Positions 24,801 through 29,805 of a stretch of DNA of 64,000 nucleotides are shown here, one piece after another. The position numbers and the translations under genes were made by a program. Below the pieces are notes generated by a model. It was not told where the DNA came from, made no database searches, and saw nothing but the letters and a program-made list of their open reading frames with translations. Position 1 is the stretch's first letter, and each line of letters begins with the position of its first letter. Source of the DNA: Leptodactylus fallax (Eukaryota > Chordata > Amphibia > Anura > Leptodactylidae); NCBI GenBank assembly GCA_947044405.1, contig CAMRHE010000354.1, positions 1,485,001 through 1,549,000 of the forward strand, read 5' to 3'.

Positions 24801-25877
24801 CTCCCACTTCTCTTTCTACTATGGTTAGAGCCTGTTTGTGCTGTCCTCTGAAGGGAGTAGTACTCATCGTTGTAGGAAATCTTCAGTTTCTTGGCAATTT
24901 CTCACATGGAATAGCCTTCATTTCTAAGAACAAGAATAGACTGTCGAGTTTCACATGGAAGTTCTCTTTTTCTGGCTATTTTTAGAGTTTAATCGAACCA
25001 ACAAATGTAATGCTCCAGATTCTCAACTAGCTCAAAGGAAGGTCAGTTTTATAGCTTCTCTAACCAGCAAATCTGTTTTCAGCTGTGCTAACATACTTGC
25101 ACAAGGGTTTTCAAGGGTTTTCTAAACATCCATTAGCCTTCTTATACAGTTAGCAAACACAATGTACCATTAGAACACTGGAGTGATGGTTGCTGGAAAT
25201 GGCCTCTATACACCTATGTAGATATTTCATTAAAACCAGACGTTTGCAGCTAGAATAGTCATTTACCACATTAACAATGTATAGAGGGTATTTCTGATTC
25301 ATTTAATGTGATCTTCATTGAAAAAAAAACTGTGCTTTTCTTTCAAAAATAAGGAAATTTCTAAGTGACCCTAAACTTTTGAACGGTAGTGTATAGGGTG
25401 AGGATATATAGAGTAATAGGAGGAGATATAGGGGGAGGATATATAGTGTAATATAAGGGATATCACTCACCTCATCCGAAAGTGGAGAAGTAGTTTCATA
25501 TCTTTTGTGATCTGAAATTCATGATTTGGAGGATACCAGTATTTTGCTTGCACATCATATAGGGCAAACAAGGTATAGCAAAGAGGTGTGATCCCTGCAG
25601 TATAAACAGAAATATGGTAATATTCACTATATCTGGTACACCGTAATGCAGTTCACACTGCTGCTCTTTCATTTCCAAGAGATTGGAACAGTTTCTTACC
25701 AAGCCTCTGTGCCACGTGAATACAGATCTCCTCGGCCGTGGTGACGCTCTGCGTGAAGCTAACATAGTGCTCCTTTCCATTGCTCCAATAGACAAAAACC
25801 CTGAGACCGGCTCCGGTGAAAGTGCAACCTTCCATGTCTGAGTCGCTGTTCCTAACCGTGCACTGACACAAAGCCAT
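617..25877 (-). CDS. TYK2: TYK2, non-receptor tyrosine kinase (JAK family), N-terminal part, ten coding exons
   Basis: Spliced gene on the minus strand: 25700-25879, 25471-25594, 21963-22113, 13298-13461, 11131-11507, 8383-8574, 7363-7520, 5569-5686, 4436-4616 and 617-735. Every junction has GT/AG sites and compatible phase, giving about 587 codons. Exons 2 to 7 encode the FERM lobe that binds receptor tails, exons 8 to 10 the SH2 domain, exon 11 the linker to the pseudokinase. TYK2 is favoured over JAK1/2/3 because segments such as [14 protein letters not shown], [28 protein letters not shown] and LNLSQLSFH follow human TYK2 most closely. As known for the family, the protein sits on cytokine receptors (IFNAR1, IL12RB1, IL10RB) and phosphorylates STATs. 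Pseudokinase and kinase domains are beyond the left edge. One frame break exists in exon 6. CDC37 lies upstream in the same orientation, as in human. Confidence 0.95.
1423..2569. mobile_element. hAT-type element nested inside the 818-3088 hAT
   Basis: Ends read TAGAGGCGTAACTA (start) and TAGTTACGCCACTG (end), imperfect complements of a CAGTGGCGTAACTA terminus. Flanks are CCCCGGAG and CCCTGGAG (8 bp, one mismatch), consistent with an old hAT target duplication. No transposase. Holds the 31-bp minisatellite at 2095-2490. A related right end recurs at about 34610-34672. Confidence 0.7.
2095..2490. repeat. 31-bp minisatellite
   Basis: About twelve copies of a 31-bp unit containing GCATATAATACTGGGTGGGG and GCCACTGTAG, most regular between 2120 and 2330 and decaying towards 2490. 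It produces several long spurious minus-strand open frames. Confidence 0.9.
2848..3005. repeat. ~31-bp minisatellite related to the 2095 array
   Basis: Five copies of a unit containing GCATAATACCGTGTGCAGGG and GCCAATATGGA near the right end of the outer hAT element. Unit resembles the arrays at 2095, 34192 and 42977. Confidence 0.85.
3189..3720. mobile_element. MITE-like palindromic element
   Basis: Starts TTAGGGGGCGTTCACACTAC and ends GTAGTGTGAACCCTGCCTTA, inverted termini of about 15-20 bp. Internally it contains a long A/T-rich hairpin around 3567-3611 (AACTGATCCATTAAATGGAT) and other reversed copies of 'cggacac'. No coding capacity. Confidence 0.6.
3798..3904. repeat. (TA)n tract inside a 27-bp perfect inverted repeat
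   Basis: Arms 3798-3824 and 3878-3904 (both contain CTCTCTATCATTATTTTATC or its complement) flank about 50 bp of alternating TA. The whole can fold into a single hairpin. Confidence 0.85.
3905..4435. other. TYK2 intron 10, no feature seen
   Basis: Between the hairpin and exon 10. Chance open frames at 4001-4372 and 4048-4275 run in opposite directions and resemble nothing known. Confidence 0.4.
4436..4616 (-). CDS. TYK2: TYK2 exon 10 (C-terminal half of SH2)
   Basis: Acceptor TTCCTCAG at 4617, donor GTACAA at 4435. Reads [32 protein letters not shown] and [10 protein letters not shown], aligning with human RLRKFPIEQ, LEGWGRSFPSVRELGAAL and RRCCLPQPGE. 60 codons plus one base; exon 11 completes the glutamate codon. 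The donor is followed by CA rather than a purine-G pair, so it is not a strong consensus, but the phase agrees. Confidence 0.9.
4617..5568. other. TYK2 intron 9
   Basis: 952 bp. 5160-5345 resembles the dispersed element of 6590-6955 (inverted ends around 'ataggcc'). 5440-5570 holds two ~65-bp direct copies around 'catctgacccattact', the second overlapping the exon 9 donor. The remainder is featureless. Confidence 0.4.
5569..5686 (-). CDS. TYK2: TYK2 exon 9 (SH2 core with the pTyr-pocket position)
   Basis: 118 bp; begins with the base completing the exon 8 glutamine codon, then EPYVIQRLK and [20 protein letters not shown]. In human TYK2 the equivalent is DGLYLIHWSTSHPYRLILTV, where histidine replaces the canonical SH2 arginine. 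Here the same position is arginine (about residue 469 after correcting exon 6). The donor is GTCAGT at 5568. Confidence 0.94.
5687..6589. other. TYK2 intron 8, left part
   Basis: 5790-6010 carries part of the dispersed palindromic repeat ('ggccatgtgacgtcac', 'cagctcagtcccattcaag'). 6379-6398 is an A-run. Nothing else identified. Confidence 0.4.
6590..6955. repeat. Dispersed palindromic repeat, most complete copy
   Basis: About 365 bp centred on an imperfect palindrome (CAGCTCAGCCTTATTCATAT and GAATAGGACTGAGCTG) with complementary outer parts ('cagctggctgaag' and 'cttcaaacagctgac'). The same unit recurs at 1-300, 5790-6010, 12840-12910 and 38340-38710, so it is an interspersed, probably non-autonomous, DNA element. 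Confidence 0.55.
6956..7362. other. TYK2 intron 8, right part, nothing recognised
   Basis: No repeat termini, tandem structure or coding similarity seen between the dispersed repeat and exon 8. Confidence 0.35.
7363..7520 (-). CDS. TYK2: TYK2 exon 8 (FERM-SH2 link, SH2 start)
   Basis: Encodes [31 protein letters not shown] and NGIHGPLQ; human TYK2 has LSFVSLVDGYFRL and [16 protein letters not shown]. Acceptor TTCTCCAG at 7521. The donor is the less common GTACGT at 7362, chosen because it gives a CA|G glutamine codon that joins exon 9 in frame. The intron upstream supplies an unusually long pyrimidine tract on the coding strand. Confidence 0.94.
7555..7950. repeat. Long purine-rich tract with degenerate ~40-80-bp repeats
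   Basis: About 400 bp of almost pure A/G on the plus strand, built from units such as GATCAGGAGAAGGCAG and GTGTCAACAAGGC. On the TYK2 coding strand it is a giant polypyrimidine tract that begins about 35 bases upstream of the exon 8 acceptor. The long open frames here are by-products of composition. Confidence 0.85.
7951..8382. other. TYK2 intron 7, nothing recognised
   Basis: Ordinary intronic sequence with a few 'aaggaga' patches left over from the purine tract; no repeat ends or coding match. Confidence 0.35.
8383..8574 (-). CDS. TYK2: TYK2 exon 7 (end of FERM F3 lobe)
   Basis: 192 bp in phase 0. Starts [15 protein letters not shown] after a GTGCAG acceptor, has a basic linker ([13 protein letters not shown]) and then [17 protein letters not shown] and [10 protein letters not shown]. 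Human TYK2 has WAYFCDFRDITHVVLKE and SIHRQDNKCLEL. The donor is GTGGGT at 8382. The basic insert corresponds to the poorly conserved GKKAKAHK segment of the human protein. Confidence 0.94.
8889..9202. mobile_element. MITE-like element, ends GGCTTCATGCACAC
   Basis: Left end GGCTTCATGCACACA at 8889 and complementary right end GTGTGCATGAAGCC by 9202, with a T-run (8976-8992) and A-rich centre. No open frame of interest. Lies in TYK2 intron 6. Confidence 0.6.
9396..9577 (-). repeat. tRNA-derived SINE, truncated copy
   Basis: Read on the minus strand it starts with GCACAGTGGCTCAGTGGTTA and contains GGGTTCGAATCC, matching RNA polymerase III A-box and B-box patterns, then 'cacactccaaggacata'. Its 3' part is cut short relative to the copies at 11648 and 37060. 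It is not a functional tRNA gene. Confidence 0.75.
9686..9790. repeat. 105-bp palindromic MITE
   Basis: GGCCTTGTTGCCTATAGCAA at 9686 is mirrored by 'ttgctacggacaacaaggcc' ending at 9790, with inner inverted CAACCAATCAG/GATTGGTTG. A decayed second copy is at about 10105-10185. Confidence 0.65.
9826..10083. repeat. Small inverted-repeat element
   Basis: Starts 'aaaggcctgttcagaa' and ends 'gaatagggccta', with an inner inverted pair around TTGGAAAATGAAGAGGA (9840) and CCTCTTCATTTTCCAA (9874). Non-coding. Confidence 0.45.
10497..10887. repeat. Inverted-repeat element with ~43-bp arms
   Basis: Arms at about 10620-10664 and 10746-10788 (containing GGAGCACCAGTACACTTGCA and its near complement) surround a CAGCAGCAGCC core. 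Outer parts both contain 'gacacttatccc' and 'tccgatc'. Looks like a non-autonomous DNA transposon in TYK2 intron 6. Confidence 0.55.
11131..11507 (-). CDS. TYK2: TYK2 exon 6 (FERM F2/F3), with an apparent 1-bp frameshift
   Basis: Acceptor TTTCCACAG before 11507 and donor GTGAGG at 11130. Encodes FKECIPKSF, the [13 protein letters not shown] region, [15 protein letters not shown], then, after a frame change, [22 protein letters not shown] and a K/E-rich end. Human TYK2 has the matching YLATLERLAPRFG and THEVLVTGTGGIQW. The frame breaks at a six-C run (11262-11267 on the plus strand): with five C the reading continues into homologous sequence and the exon becomes 376 bp, which fits the phases of both neighbours. 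The extra base is an assembly or sequencing error, or a genuine disabling allele. Confidence 0.9.
11648..11936 (-). repeat. tRNA-derived SINE, near full length
   Basis: On the minus strand: GGCTCAGTAGTTAG (A-box-like), GGGTTCAAATCC (B-box), then the typical body with 'gttctccccgtgttt' and 'gtttcctcccacaccc', ending near the A/T-rich 'agtaaacaaaataaaataat'. Three copies lie in this window. Confidence 0.8.
11937..13297. other. TYK2 intron 5, fragments of small repeats
   Basis: 12070-12310 resembles the 'TTCACAC' palindromic family (ends 'cagatgtgaacgtagcc'). 12840-12910 matches the dispersed palindromic repeat. No coding similarity; open frames here are short and run on both strands. Confidence 0.4.
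13298..13461 (-). CDS. TYK2: TYK2 exon 5 (FERM F2 lobe)
   Basis: Starts after a CTTGCAG acceptor with [15 protein letters not shown], followed by [19 protein letters not shown] and SLEEVAKQI; human TYK2 has [21 protein letters not shown] and PLEEVAKKT. The donor is GTGGGT at 13297, and the last two bases start a serine codon completed by exon 6. Intron 4 before it is about 8.5 kb because it holds the L1 LINE. Confidence 0.94.
14667..15045 (+). repeat. Three ~126-bp monomers in the L1 5' UTR
   Basis: Units start near 14667, 14793 and 14920, each with 'cttataatccag', 'ctattggactgttgagtta' and 'agttcctcctggcaatctat'. The third decays and may be followed by part of a fourth ('ttgtctataatcctctgg', 15060). 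By analogy with rodent L1 these could be promoter units. Confidence 0.8.
15170..16042 (+). CDS. L1 ORF1 protein (RNA-binding chaperone)
   Basis: 290 residues from the ATG at 15170 (context AAAATGA). The frame is open back to an ATG at 15035, but that extension lies in the 5' UTR monomer, so the internal start is preferred. N-terminal Ser/Pro-rich segment (1-45), coiled coil (about 60-130, heptads such as [15 protein letters not shown]), RRM starting at [16 protein letters not shown] (126-141) and a C-terminal domain (to [11 protein letters not shown]). In L1 this protein trimerises and coats the element RNA. No stop or frameshift. Confidence 0.88.
   Translation: MSRPQSTSVSDRLRGFSRAASSSTSPSLEAASPALPEEDPEPTLKQVTGQLLEAIHAGTSSLTGKIEEVKIDLGLLRQDFQTLRGRVCEVEDRVSQVEDTVNPLPDKLQELERAASLWTQRADDLENRLRRNNLRILGLPERAEGEDPRAFVEGWLKNVLPEAHFSPIFAVERAHRVPAKPPPQGAPPRPLLARLINSTDRDMALRAARQAGELKYNGAAVAMFPDFSAALQKTRASFVAVKRRLREKAIQYSMIYPARLRVVHDGRSLFFTSPRDVEDWLSLLPRSPRR
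16548..20345 (+). CDS. L1 ORF2 protein: endonuclease and reverse transcriptase
   Basis: 1265 residues without interruption; the start has an optimal context (ACCATGG). APE-type endonuclease: N10 in SWNVRGLG, E39 in LQETHL, D141/N143 in GDFNKVMD, D205 in SRIDHAF, D229/H230 in SDHSP. Reverse transcriptase: [40 protein letters not shown] and the catalytic YADD (Y698, D700, D701). C-terminal cysteine motif C1122-C1125-H1134-C1139. It nicks target DNA and primes cDNA synthesis there. Odd point: R663 in GCPLSRLLF, where proline is usual, so activity may be reduced. Confidence 0.92.
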   Translation: MASFSVLSWNVRGLGSPRKRSLVFSQIRRADPHLICLQETHLVPDNSRRLQKPWVQWAAHSTHTSYSRGVSILVHRRLRWEPGLIVRDPEGRYVFVQAWVDSVLYVILGVYLPPASDLAVLQQAAQFATRFPGAIALCLGDFNKVMDIALDRFSAEPGSPSLPRPTTMAGVIRELGWLDLWRVRFPEARTFSCHSANRHTLSRIDHAFGNTKAYSLLQTISYLPRAVSDHSPLLVQLNSSTAAKPRQGWRIHPFWLKLFVPHDRIPDQLQTFLTINSPNTSPLLLWETMKAYLRGCIKSSISFVKRESSLLETTLATQCASLEAAYVANPTDEAKSQWLQTGRQYLHILHDKARRSLFFSKQKFYELGNQSSSFLAQLIHQNTASPAILRVHSETGEVLSNSLAISDRFYRYYSELYLSKLRVTDGELATYLGLIPLPTLSEDQREFLDSPFTLEELSGALADMARGKSPGPDGIPVEVYAQYGGLLLPVLLDCYNAAFVGPSLPESFYDATIILLLKPDKDPLDCGSYRPISLLNIDYKLLTKMLAKRLNSVVLDLVHPDQTGFMPGKSTSDNLRRAQVITQIGASSSHDWAMASLDATKAFDSVEWPFLLQVLRGYGFGEGFVTWISLLYCSPRAALSINGALSSYFPLGRGTRQGCPLSRLLFALAVEPLAILLRNDPIYKGIVIGTREERTALYADDLLLFMSDPSRSLPRAMAIIDEFGNYSGLRTNWTKSSYMHIGRASSVAEGNVVCGLTTVSTCKYLGIFISRDHRCFLEQNIFPLISHFRVKFNLWATLPLSVAGRINLVKMIVLPKCLYAISHSAVSVPLRFFKQMDSLIISFIWGNSRSKLRLSSLQRPKQLGGTSLPDLFLYYLAGQLRFIRKWLSSDPLPRSEAHLAHHLGLHNLWPVLEHPALFRGKLLPIHALAGQVWRQAKKVSTYSDIPAETPLWHNPGLPTLFALPGARAWSQYGVSSLSDLYIQGVFKTFDSLSSSYGIPRTQFFRYLQIRHALSSQFPDRLDNISEYPLIGILRSQGPGGLISTLYAHLIQAKVSTLDAPALTRWSINIPTLTDEMFQDILESPQHVSPSANNKLIQTYILHQCYLTPSRLYKMGRLPNPGCLRCLCPQADFWHMIWECPIIQCFWKGVVDLLAEVLAKPIPLTPEICLFGVLDEEIWQHHVRILLRESLFYARKAIALRWMAPKPPSVSQWKKLVNTVLPYNQIVYKGRGCPQKFHKVWGTWCNSPVTQYTAPSLRSAINLLMP
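20669..20985. other. Homopolymer-dominated, possibly mis-assembled stretch
   Basis: Nearly every base sits in a run: G10 (about 20712), A13 (20756), A18 (20815), T16 (20851), C16 (20964). Neighbouring sequence has no such pattern. It lies in the right half of the TTAA element, directly after the L1 tail. It looks like poor consensus rather than biology. Confidence 0.55.
21288..21962. other. TYK2 intron 4, right end
   Basis: 21330-21730 contains an inverted pair: 'aaggtttaggatcctaaacc', 'ctgcgccagagtcc' and reversed counterparts near 21380-21500, suggesting another palindromic element. No coding similarity. Confidence 0.4.
21963..22113 (-). CDS. TYK2: TYK2 exon 4 (FERM)
   Basis: Begins after a TTGCAG acceptor and encodes [16 protein letters not shown], an acidic serine-rich insert ([13 protein letters not shown]), then [11 protein letters not shown]. 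Human TYK2 has [10 protein letters not shown] and [11 protein letters not shown] in the same place, which is the strongest single evidence for TYK2 over its paralogues. Ends in phase 0 at a GTAACA donor. The outer Tc1 of intron 3 starts only 100 bp upstream of the acceptor. Confidence 0.95.
22373..23104 (-). pseudogene. Tc1 transposase, C-terminal two thirds (outer element)
   Basis: 243 open codons from [12 protein letters not shown] through [15 protein letters not shown] (first Asp), [10 protein letters not shown] (second Asp) and [14 protein letters not shown] (Glu): a DD34E catalytic core. The N-terminal part is on the other side of the nested Tc1, around 24678-24990 (KTPVSTST and upstream), so the gene is physically split and inactive. 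The N-terminal piece also has a stop near 24902. Confidence 0.88.
23109..24675 (-). mobile_element. Tc1/mariner element nested in the outer Tc1
   Basis: Ends CAGTCATGGCCAAAAGTTTT at 23109 and the complement CTTTTGGCCATGACTG at 24675, flanked by TA on both sides. 1567 bp, transposase on the minus strand. It is inserted inside the coding region of the outer transposase, so it is the younger of the two. Its termini differ from those of the outer element, so it belongs to a different Tc1 family. Confidence 0.94.
23286..24335 (-). pseudogene. Tc1 transposase with a frameshift (nested element)
   Basis: N-terminal half at 23895-24335 (helix-turn-helix [20 protein letters not shown], then [12 protein letters not shown], an AT-hook-like GRPR motif) and catalytic half at 23286-23840 ([11 protein letters not shown] second Asp, [19 protein letters not shown]lu). 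The two halves are in different frames, with the break around 23840-23895, near the first catalytic Asp. Otherwise well preserved. Confidence 0.85.
25471..25594 (-). CDS. TYK2: TYK2 exon 3 (FERM F1 lobe)
   Basis: Acceptor CTGCAG at 25595-25600 and donor GTGAGT at 25470. Encodes [13 protein letters not shown], then [11 protein letters not shown] and LLLHFRMR, matching human TYK2 around FNLFALFD and LPPNH. Intron 2, just upstream, is only 105 bp. The exon ends two bases into an arginine codon completed by exon 4. Intron 3 downstream is swollen by two nested Tc1 elements. Confidence 0.93.
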
Positions 25878-25879
25878 CC
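25700..25879 (-). CDS. TYK2: TYK2 exon 2 (start codon, FERM F1 lobe)
   Basis: The ATG is at 25875-25877, two bases after an AG acceptor preceded by a pyrimidine-rich tract, so this is the first coding exon and the 5' UTR is spliced. The exon encodes about 59 residues; [11 protein letters not shown] and [14 protein letters not shown] match the start of the human TYK2 FERM domain. It ends one base into a glycine codon at a GTAAGA donor. No signal peptide, as expected for a cytosolic kinase. Confidence 0.93.
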
Positions 25880-26775
25880 CTAGAGGGCAGAGCAGAGAAC
25901 ATAAAGTTATTACAACAGTTCAGACACAAGCTGTATATATTGTATATATACCCTGGCACAGGATCCGCTTTCTCGATCCCATTACATAACACAGAGACAT
26001 TTAGTATCAGGAAATCCCCGTGTGTACGGGATGTCACAATAGCTGCTTTATACAGTGCAGCGGAGACAATAATAACTTACCGTATAGCACAAAGTCATCC
26101 AAATAATGATTAATAATTCTCAATAATGTGTTGTAAAAACAGTAACAGGGAATCGCCTTAGGGAGGAATACTGAATGCGCTCTATTGTCCCCGCTTATCA
26201 GCCACTGCAGGCTGAAACAGGGGAATCAGACATGGTCTGCAGGCAGTCTATGAGCAACAGGTACAGGGTTTCCAGTAGCGAATACATCACTCATGGATTC
26301 CGCTAAAAAGCCCCTATGGGTGTCACCCAGATATTGAAAAGCATGTAATATTTATCTGTTACAAATCTTTGCACACCCTGCTGCCAGACTACTGTAGAAT
26401 ATCCTTGAGGAGTCTCTAGAATATATCAGAACAACGTCAGCCAAGCCTGCTGGTTTTCTTTGGACTGGACAGCCATCTAATGTGTATAGAGGCCTATGAA
26501 ATCTCCCCTGATGCAAGATGTTGGGGGAATAAGGATTGGGCTCTGTTGGATTTCAACATGCCCATCCTTTCATTTTTAGAGAGGATAAGCTGCCCCAGAG
26601 GTATCTGGCAACAGCTTACTTCCCTATCCCTAATGCAAACACCTGCACACTTGGATAAACTTCAGTTTAGCTATCTTAAGCAATCAGCAAGTTGATTTCG
26701 ATGGGTTCCCCGTTCATCCAAATATCCCTCAACAGCAGGTGTCAGGGGATATAAGGATCGGAAGATGGATTATAA
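25880..26775. other. TYK2 intron 1, part next to exon 2
   Basis: No repeat ends or coding similarity recognised. 26464-26530 repeats the 'ccatctaatgtgtataga' phrase found at 6330. Confidence 0.35.
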
Positions 26776-26922
26776 CTAATAAGTCATCACCAGAGAAGTC
26801 AAGCAGAACCTTTCTCCTCTCTCCCCTGTAAAGAGACCATTTATGTTTTTAAGCACCGTGTAATACTTCACTTCTTCTGTGGTGGCGCTGTGGAGGAATT
26901 CAACGCTTTCAGCTAGGATACC
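26776..26922 (-). other. Unrecognised exon-like open stretch in TYK2 intron 1
   Basis: A good acceptor (TGTCATTTGCAG) is followed by 48 open codons reading GILAESVEFLHSATTEE, then VKYYTVLKNINGLF, before a stop at 26776-26778; an internal GTGAAGT donor would end a 52-bp exon at 26871. It has a coding-like composition but matches no family I can name. It may be an untranslated TYK2 exon, a decayed exon of another gene or retroelement, or chance. Confidence 0.22.
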
Positions 26923-26974
26923 CTGCAAATGACAGCAGGGCATAAATCACTGCCTCAAAACTCCTCGTGGACAA

Positions 26975-27930
26975 CCCCTCAATAATAATAATAATAATAA
27001 TAGTCCTTTAATAGTCCCACAATGGGGAAATTCAGTGTGTTACAGCAGCAAAGATAAGCAGATACAAATACAACATGTACAGGAATGTTCCAAGGTGAGA
27101 GGCATTACATTAATAGCAGACAGACAGATAGGACGTAGCAGGGGGGGGGGGGGGATTTAACAGGCAGAGAGATATTTCAGTTCTCTGTATGTAATGATCT
27201 CCGCTTAGGTCGGTGTTGGTTGTACATCCTAACCGCGGTGGGGAGGAAAGACTTCCGATAGCGCTCCTTCTCACACCTAGGGTGGAGCAGTCGGTCACTG
27301 ACAGTACTGCTCAGCGCGATCACAGTCTCATGCATGGGATGGGACTTCTTCTTCTGTATGGAGCTCACCACGGACAGTATCCTTCTGTCACCCACCACCT
27401 GCACTGGGTCCAGTGGGCTCCCCAGGACAGAGCTGGCCCTTCTAATCAGCTTGTCGAGTCTATTCCTATCCCTGGTTGCTATACTGCTCCCCCAGCAGGC
27501 CACTCCAAAGAAGATGGCTGATGCCACTACCGAGTTGAAGAAAGTCCTAAGAAGTGCCCCCCGGATTCCAAAGGCTCTCAGCTTCCTAAGCAGGTAGAGC
27601 CTGCTGTGGCCCTTCCTGTACAGGGCCTCCATATGATCTGCCCAGTCCAGCTTATTATTAAGGAGCAAACCCAGGTACTTATAGGTGTTCACAATCTCGA
27701 TGCCCGTCCCCAGGATGTCCACTGGTTTTGGAGGGCATCTGCCTTTACGGAAGTCCACCACCATCTCCTTGGTCTTCCCCGCGTTAATCTTCAGGTGGTT
27801 CTGGTGGCACCAGTCCACAAAAAAACGGTTCAATTCTCTGTACTCCCTGTCATCATCGTCTGTGATGAGGCCTACTATTGCAGAGTCGTCAGAATACTTC
27901 TGTAGGTAGCAGCTGGATGAGTTGCACCTA
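26975..27930 (-). mobile_element. 5'-truncated CR1/Rex1-like LINE fragment
   Basis: Minus-strand frame 27177-27965 encodes the end of a reverse transcriptase: KYSDDSAIVGLI (with SDD for the usual ADD), HLKINAGKTKEMVVDFR, NTYKYLGLLL and LYLLRKLRAFG, then a C-terminal region with SSVLGSPLDPV. The 3' end carries an (ATT)n tract (about 26978-27001), the kind of tail seen in CR1/Rex1 rather than L1. Open but 5'-truncated and so immobile. Confidence 0.8.
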
Positions 27931-27965
27931 AAATCTGCAGTGTAATATAATGCAATATAATGCAA

Positions 27966-28650
27966 GGTTAAAACCCGGACCCTGAAAGATCAGAAGCAGT
28001 TAGTAGATGGGCAGCGTGTGCAGCACCGTTCATATACAAATAATATGAGCAGCGCTGCAATTCCCAAAAGAGCCACTAGCAGCTTCTGGCATCCACAGGC
28101 TGCTGCAACAGCTGATCTATGAGGGTTCTGGGTGTTGGACTCCCACAGATCAAATACTGTTGACTTATCAGTATGAAAATTCGATTTGGGAGCCAGAAAC
28201 CCCCTTTAAGGCTGAGGACACACATTGCGGAAATCCAGCTTTTTTTTTGTGGCAGATTTTGCTGCAGTTTTTTGAGTCAAAGTCAGGAGTGAATTGAGCA
28301 GAAGGGAGAAGTATAAGAACTTCTTAAAATATGAAGCCTAAGGGTCTCAGAATTTCAGCTCTGAACCAGGAAGCTCAGGATGAACACATTGGGGGTTGTA
28401 TGAGACTAGAACATATGTCTGCTCTTATCTAGCACAAGTGCCTTATTATACAACCCCATTCGAGTGAATAACTGCAATACCTGACCCAGTTTACCTAATC
28501 TCCTACCAGATCAGCCAAGTCAGACTCTCCAATGATCTTCTACTTTCCTGCCCTATGGTGCCAAAGAAGCTAAAACCAACACCAGTGCCCAACAAGTTGA
28601 TCTGAAGGGGCAAATAAGGGGGAAGTAAAAGGTCAGACTGTTTTGTCAGA
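27966..28650. other. TYK2 intron 1, fragments of palindromic repeats
   Basis: 28055-28205 matches the dispersed 'cccacagatcaaatac' unit also at 52150-52260. 28210-28300 is a left half of the 'GGCTAnGGCCCCAC' family (compare 62470). 28310-28650 shows nothing. Confidence 0.4.
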
Positions 28651-28659
28651 TGGAGGAGA

Positions 28660-29320
28660 CCACATGAAGAATGGAGCAATGAGCAGAAGAGAAGATGATG
28701 ACTGTAGACAGTATATGAGCAGACAGTAGGACTATGGGACCTTGTATAAACGGGGAAGAAGACAAGAGCTAGGAGGAAACTCCTGAGATATGACCTCATC
28801 TGTGAGAAGATGACAAAGCAAGTATACTTAGAAGAAGTCAGGACCTCATGTAAAGGAGTCACCTTCTTACAGAACATGCTAAGGAAGAGGTCACAAAGTC
28901 TATCAGCCAGAGGAGACCATTTGACGAATGGAGAAATGAGAAGACAGTGGAAGAGCTATGGGACTATAGCTGGGGAAGAAGACAGAAGTCGTCAACCCGA
29001 GAGGAAGCTCCTGAGATATGACCTCATCTGTGAGAAGATGACACAGGAAGTGATAATACTTAGAAGATGTCAGAACCTCATGTAAACGGGTCACCTTCTT
29101 ATAGAACATGCTAGGGAAGAGATCACAATGTCTATCAGCTAGAGGAGACTCCATGACGAATAGAGAAATGAGCAGAAGATGACAGTAGAAGGACTATGGG
29201 ACTATATAGACAGGAGCCGTCAACTTGAAAGGAAGCTCCTGAGGTATGATCTCATCTTTGAGAAGGCGACACTGAAAGTAATGATGTGACGTAAATGGGT
29301 CACCTTCTGATAGTATATGC
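28660..29320. repeat. Three degenerate ~225-bp tandem repeats
   Basis: 'ggaagctcctgagatatgac' recurs near 28776, 29004 and 29226, each followed by 'ctcatctgtgagaagatgac' and 'cttctTAcagaacatgctagg'-like text. Imperfect copies; not coding. Confidence 0.7.
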
Positions 29321-29805
29321 TAGTAGTTACCCCCTGTATGGAGGAGCCTCACCGCGTGTGACCTTTCCAGCCCACACCAATTCCATCTGCTTTCTTTCAG
29401 TCCCCGTCAGTTCTACCTTACCACATCTTCACCACAAGCTTCTCAAAGAGTCCATTCTTTATACAGTGACCTTCACAGGACTCTTTAAAACACCAGACAT
29501 TGTACCACCGCAGGCAGGAGGAAATAGGTCTGAGCGCACCAGCAGAAGAGACTCCTCTTTCTGCAAACACTAAGAGCTACGTGTGCCAACATTTTTATTA
29601 AATAGGTGACAGTGCGAGGAATCAAAACTGGGGGAAGGGGCAGATCACAAAAGCTAATAGACAAGTACAAAAAACACCCAAAAGACTCCCCCTACTGTGA
29701 TAGGCATTGAACGAGTAGTCTTATGAACAGAACTCTTTCACGTGTCAAGACCCCTGACTGATGCCAAAGGCTAATGTCAAGTGTGGACCAATAAAATGGC
29801 AGGGG

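Larger units (their letters stand above)
22214..25391 (-). mobile_element. Tc1/mariner element (outer), split by another Tc1
   Basis: Ends CACTACCGTTCAAAAGTTTG at 22214 and complementary CTTTTGAACGGTAGTG at 25391, each next to TA. Without the nested element (23109-24675 plus one TA) it is about 1.6 kb, normal for Tc1. Its transposase runs on the minus strand and is interrupted at the TA. It fills TYK2 intron 3. Confidence 0.93.

Noticed and set aside
27177..27965. Host gene encoding a 262-residue protein
   Set aside because: SDD-type reverse transcriptase end and (ATT)n tail identify a truncated LINE.
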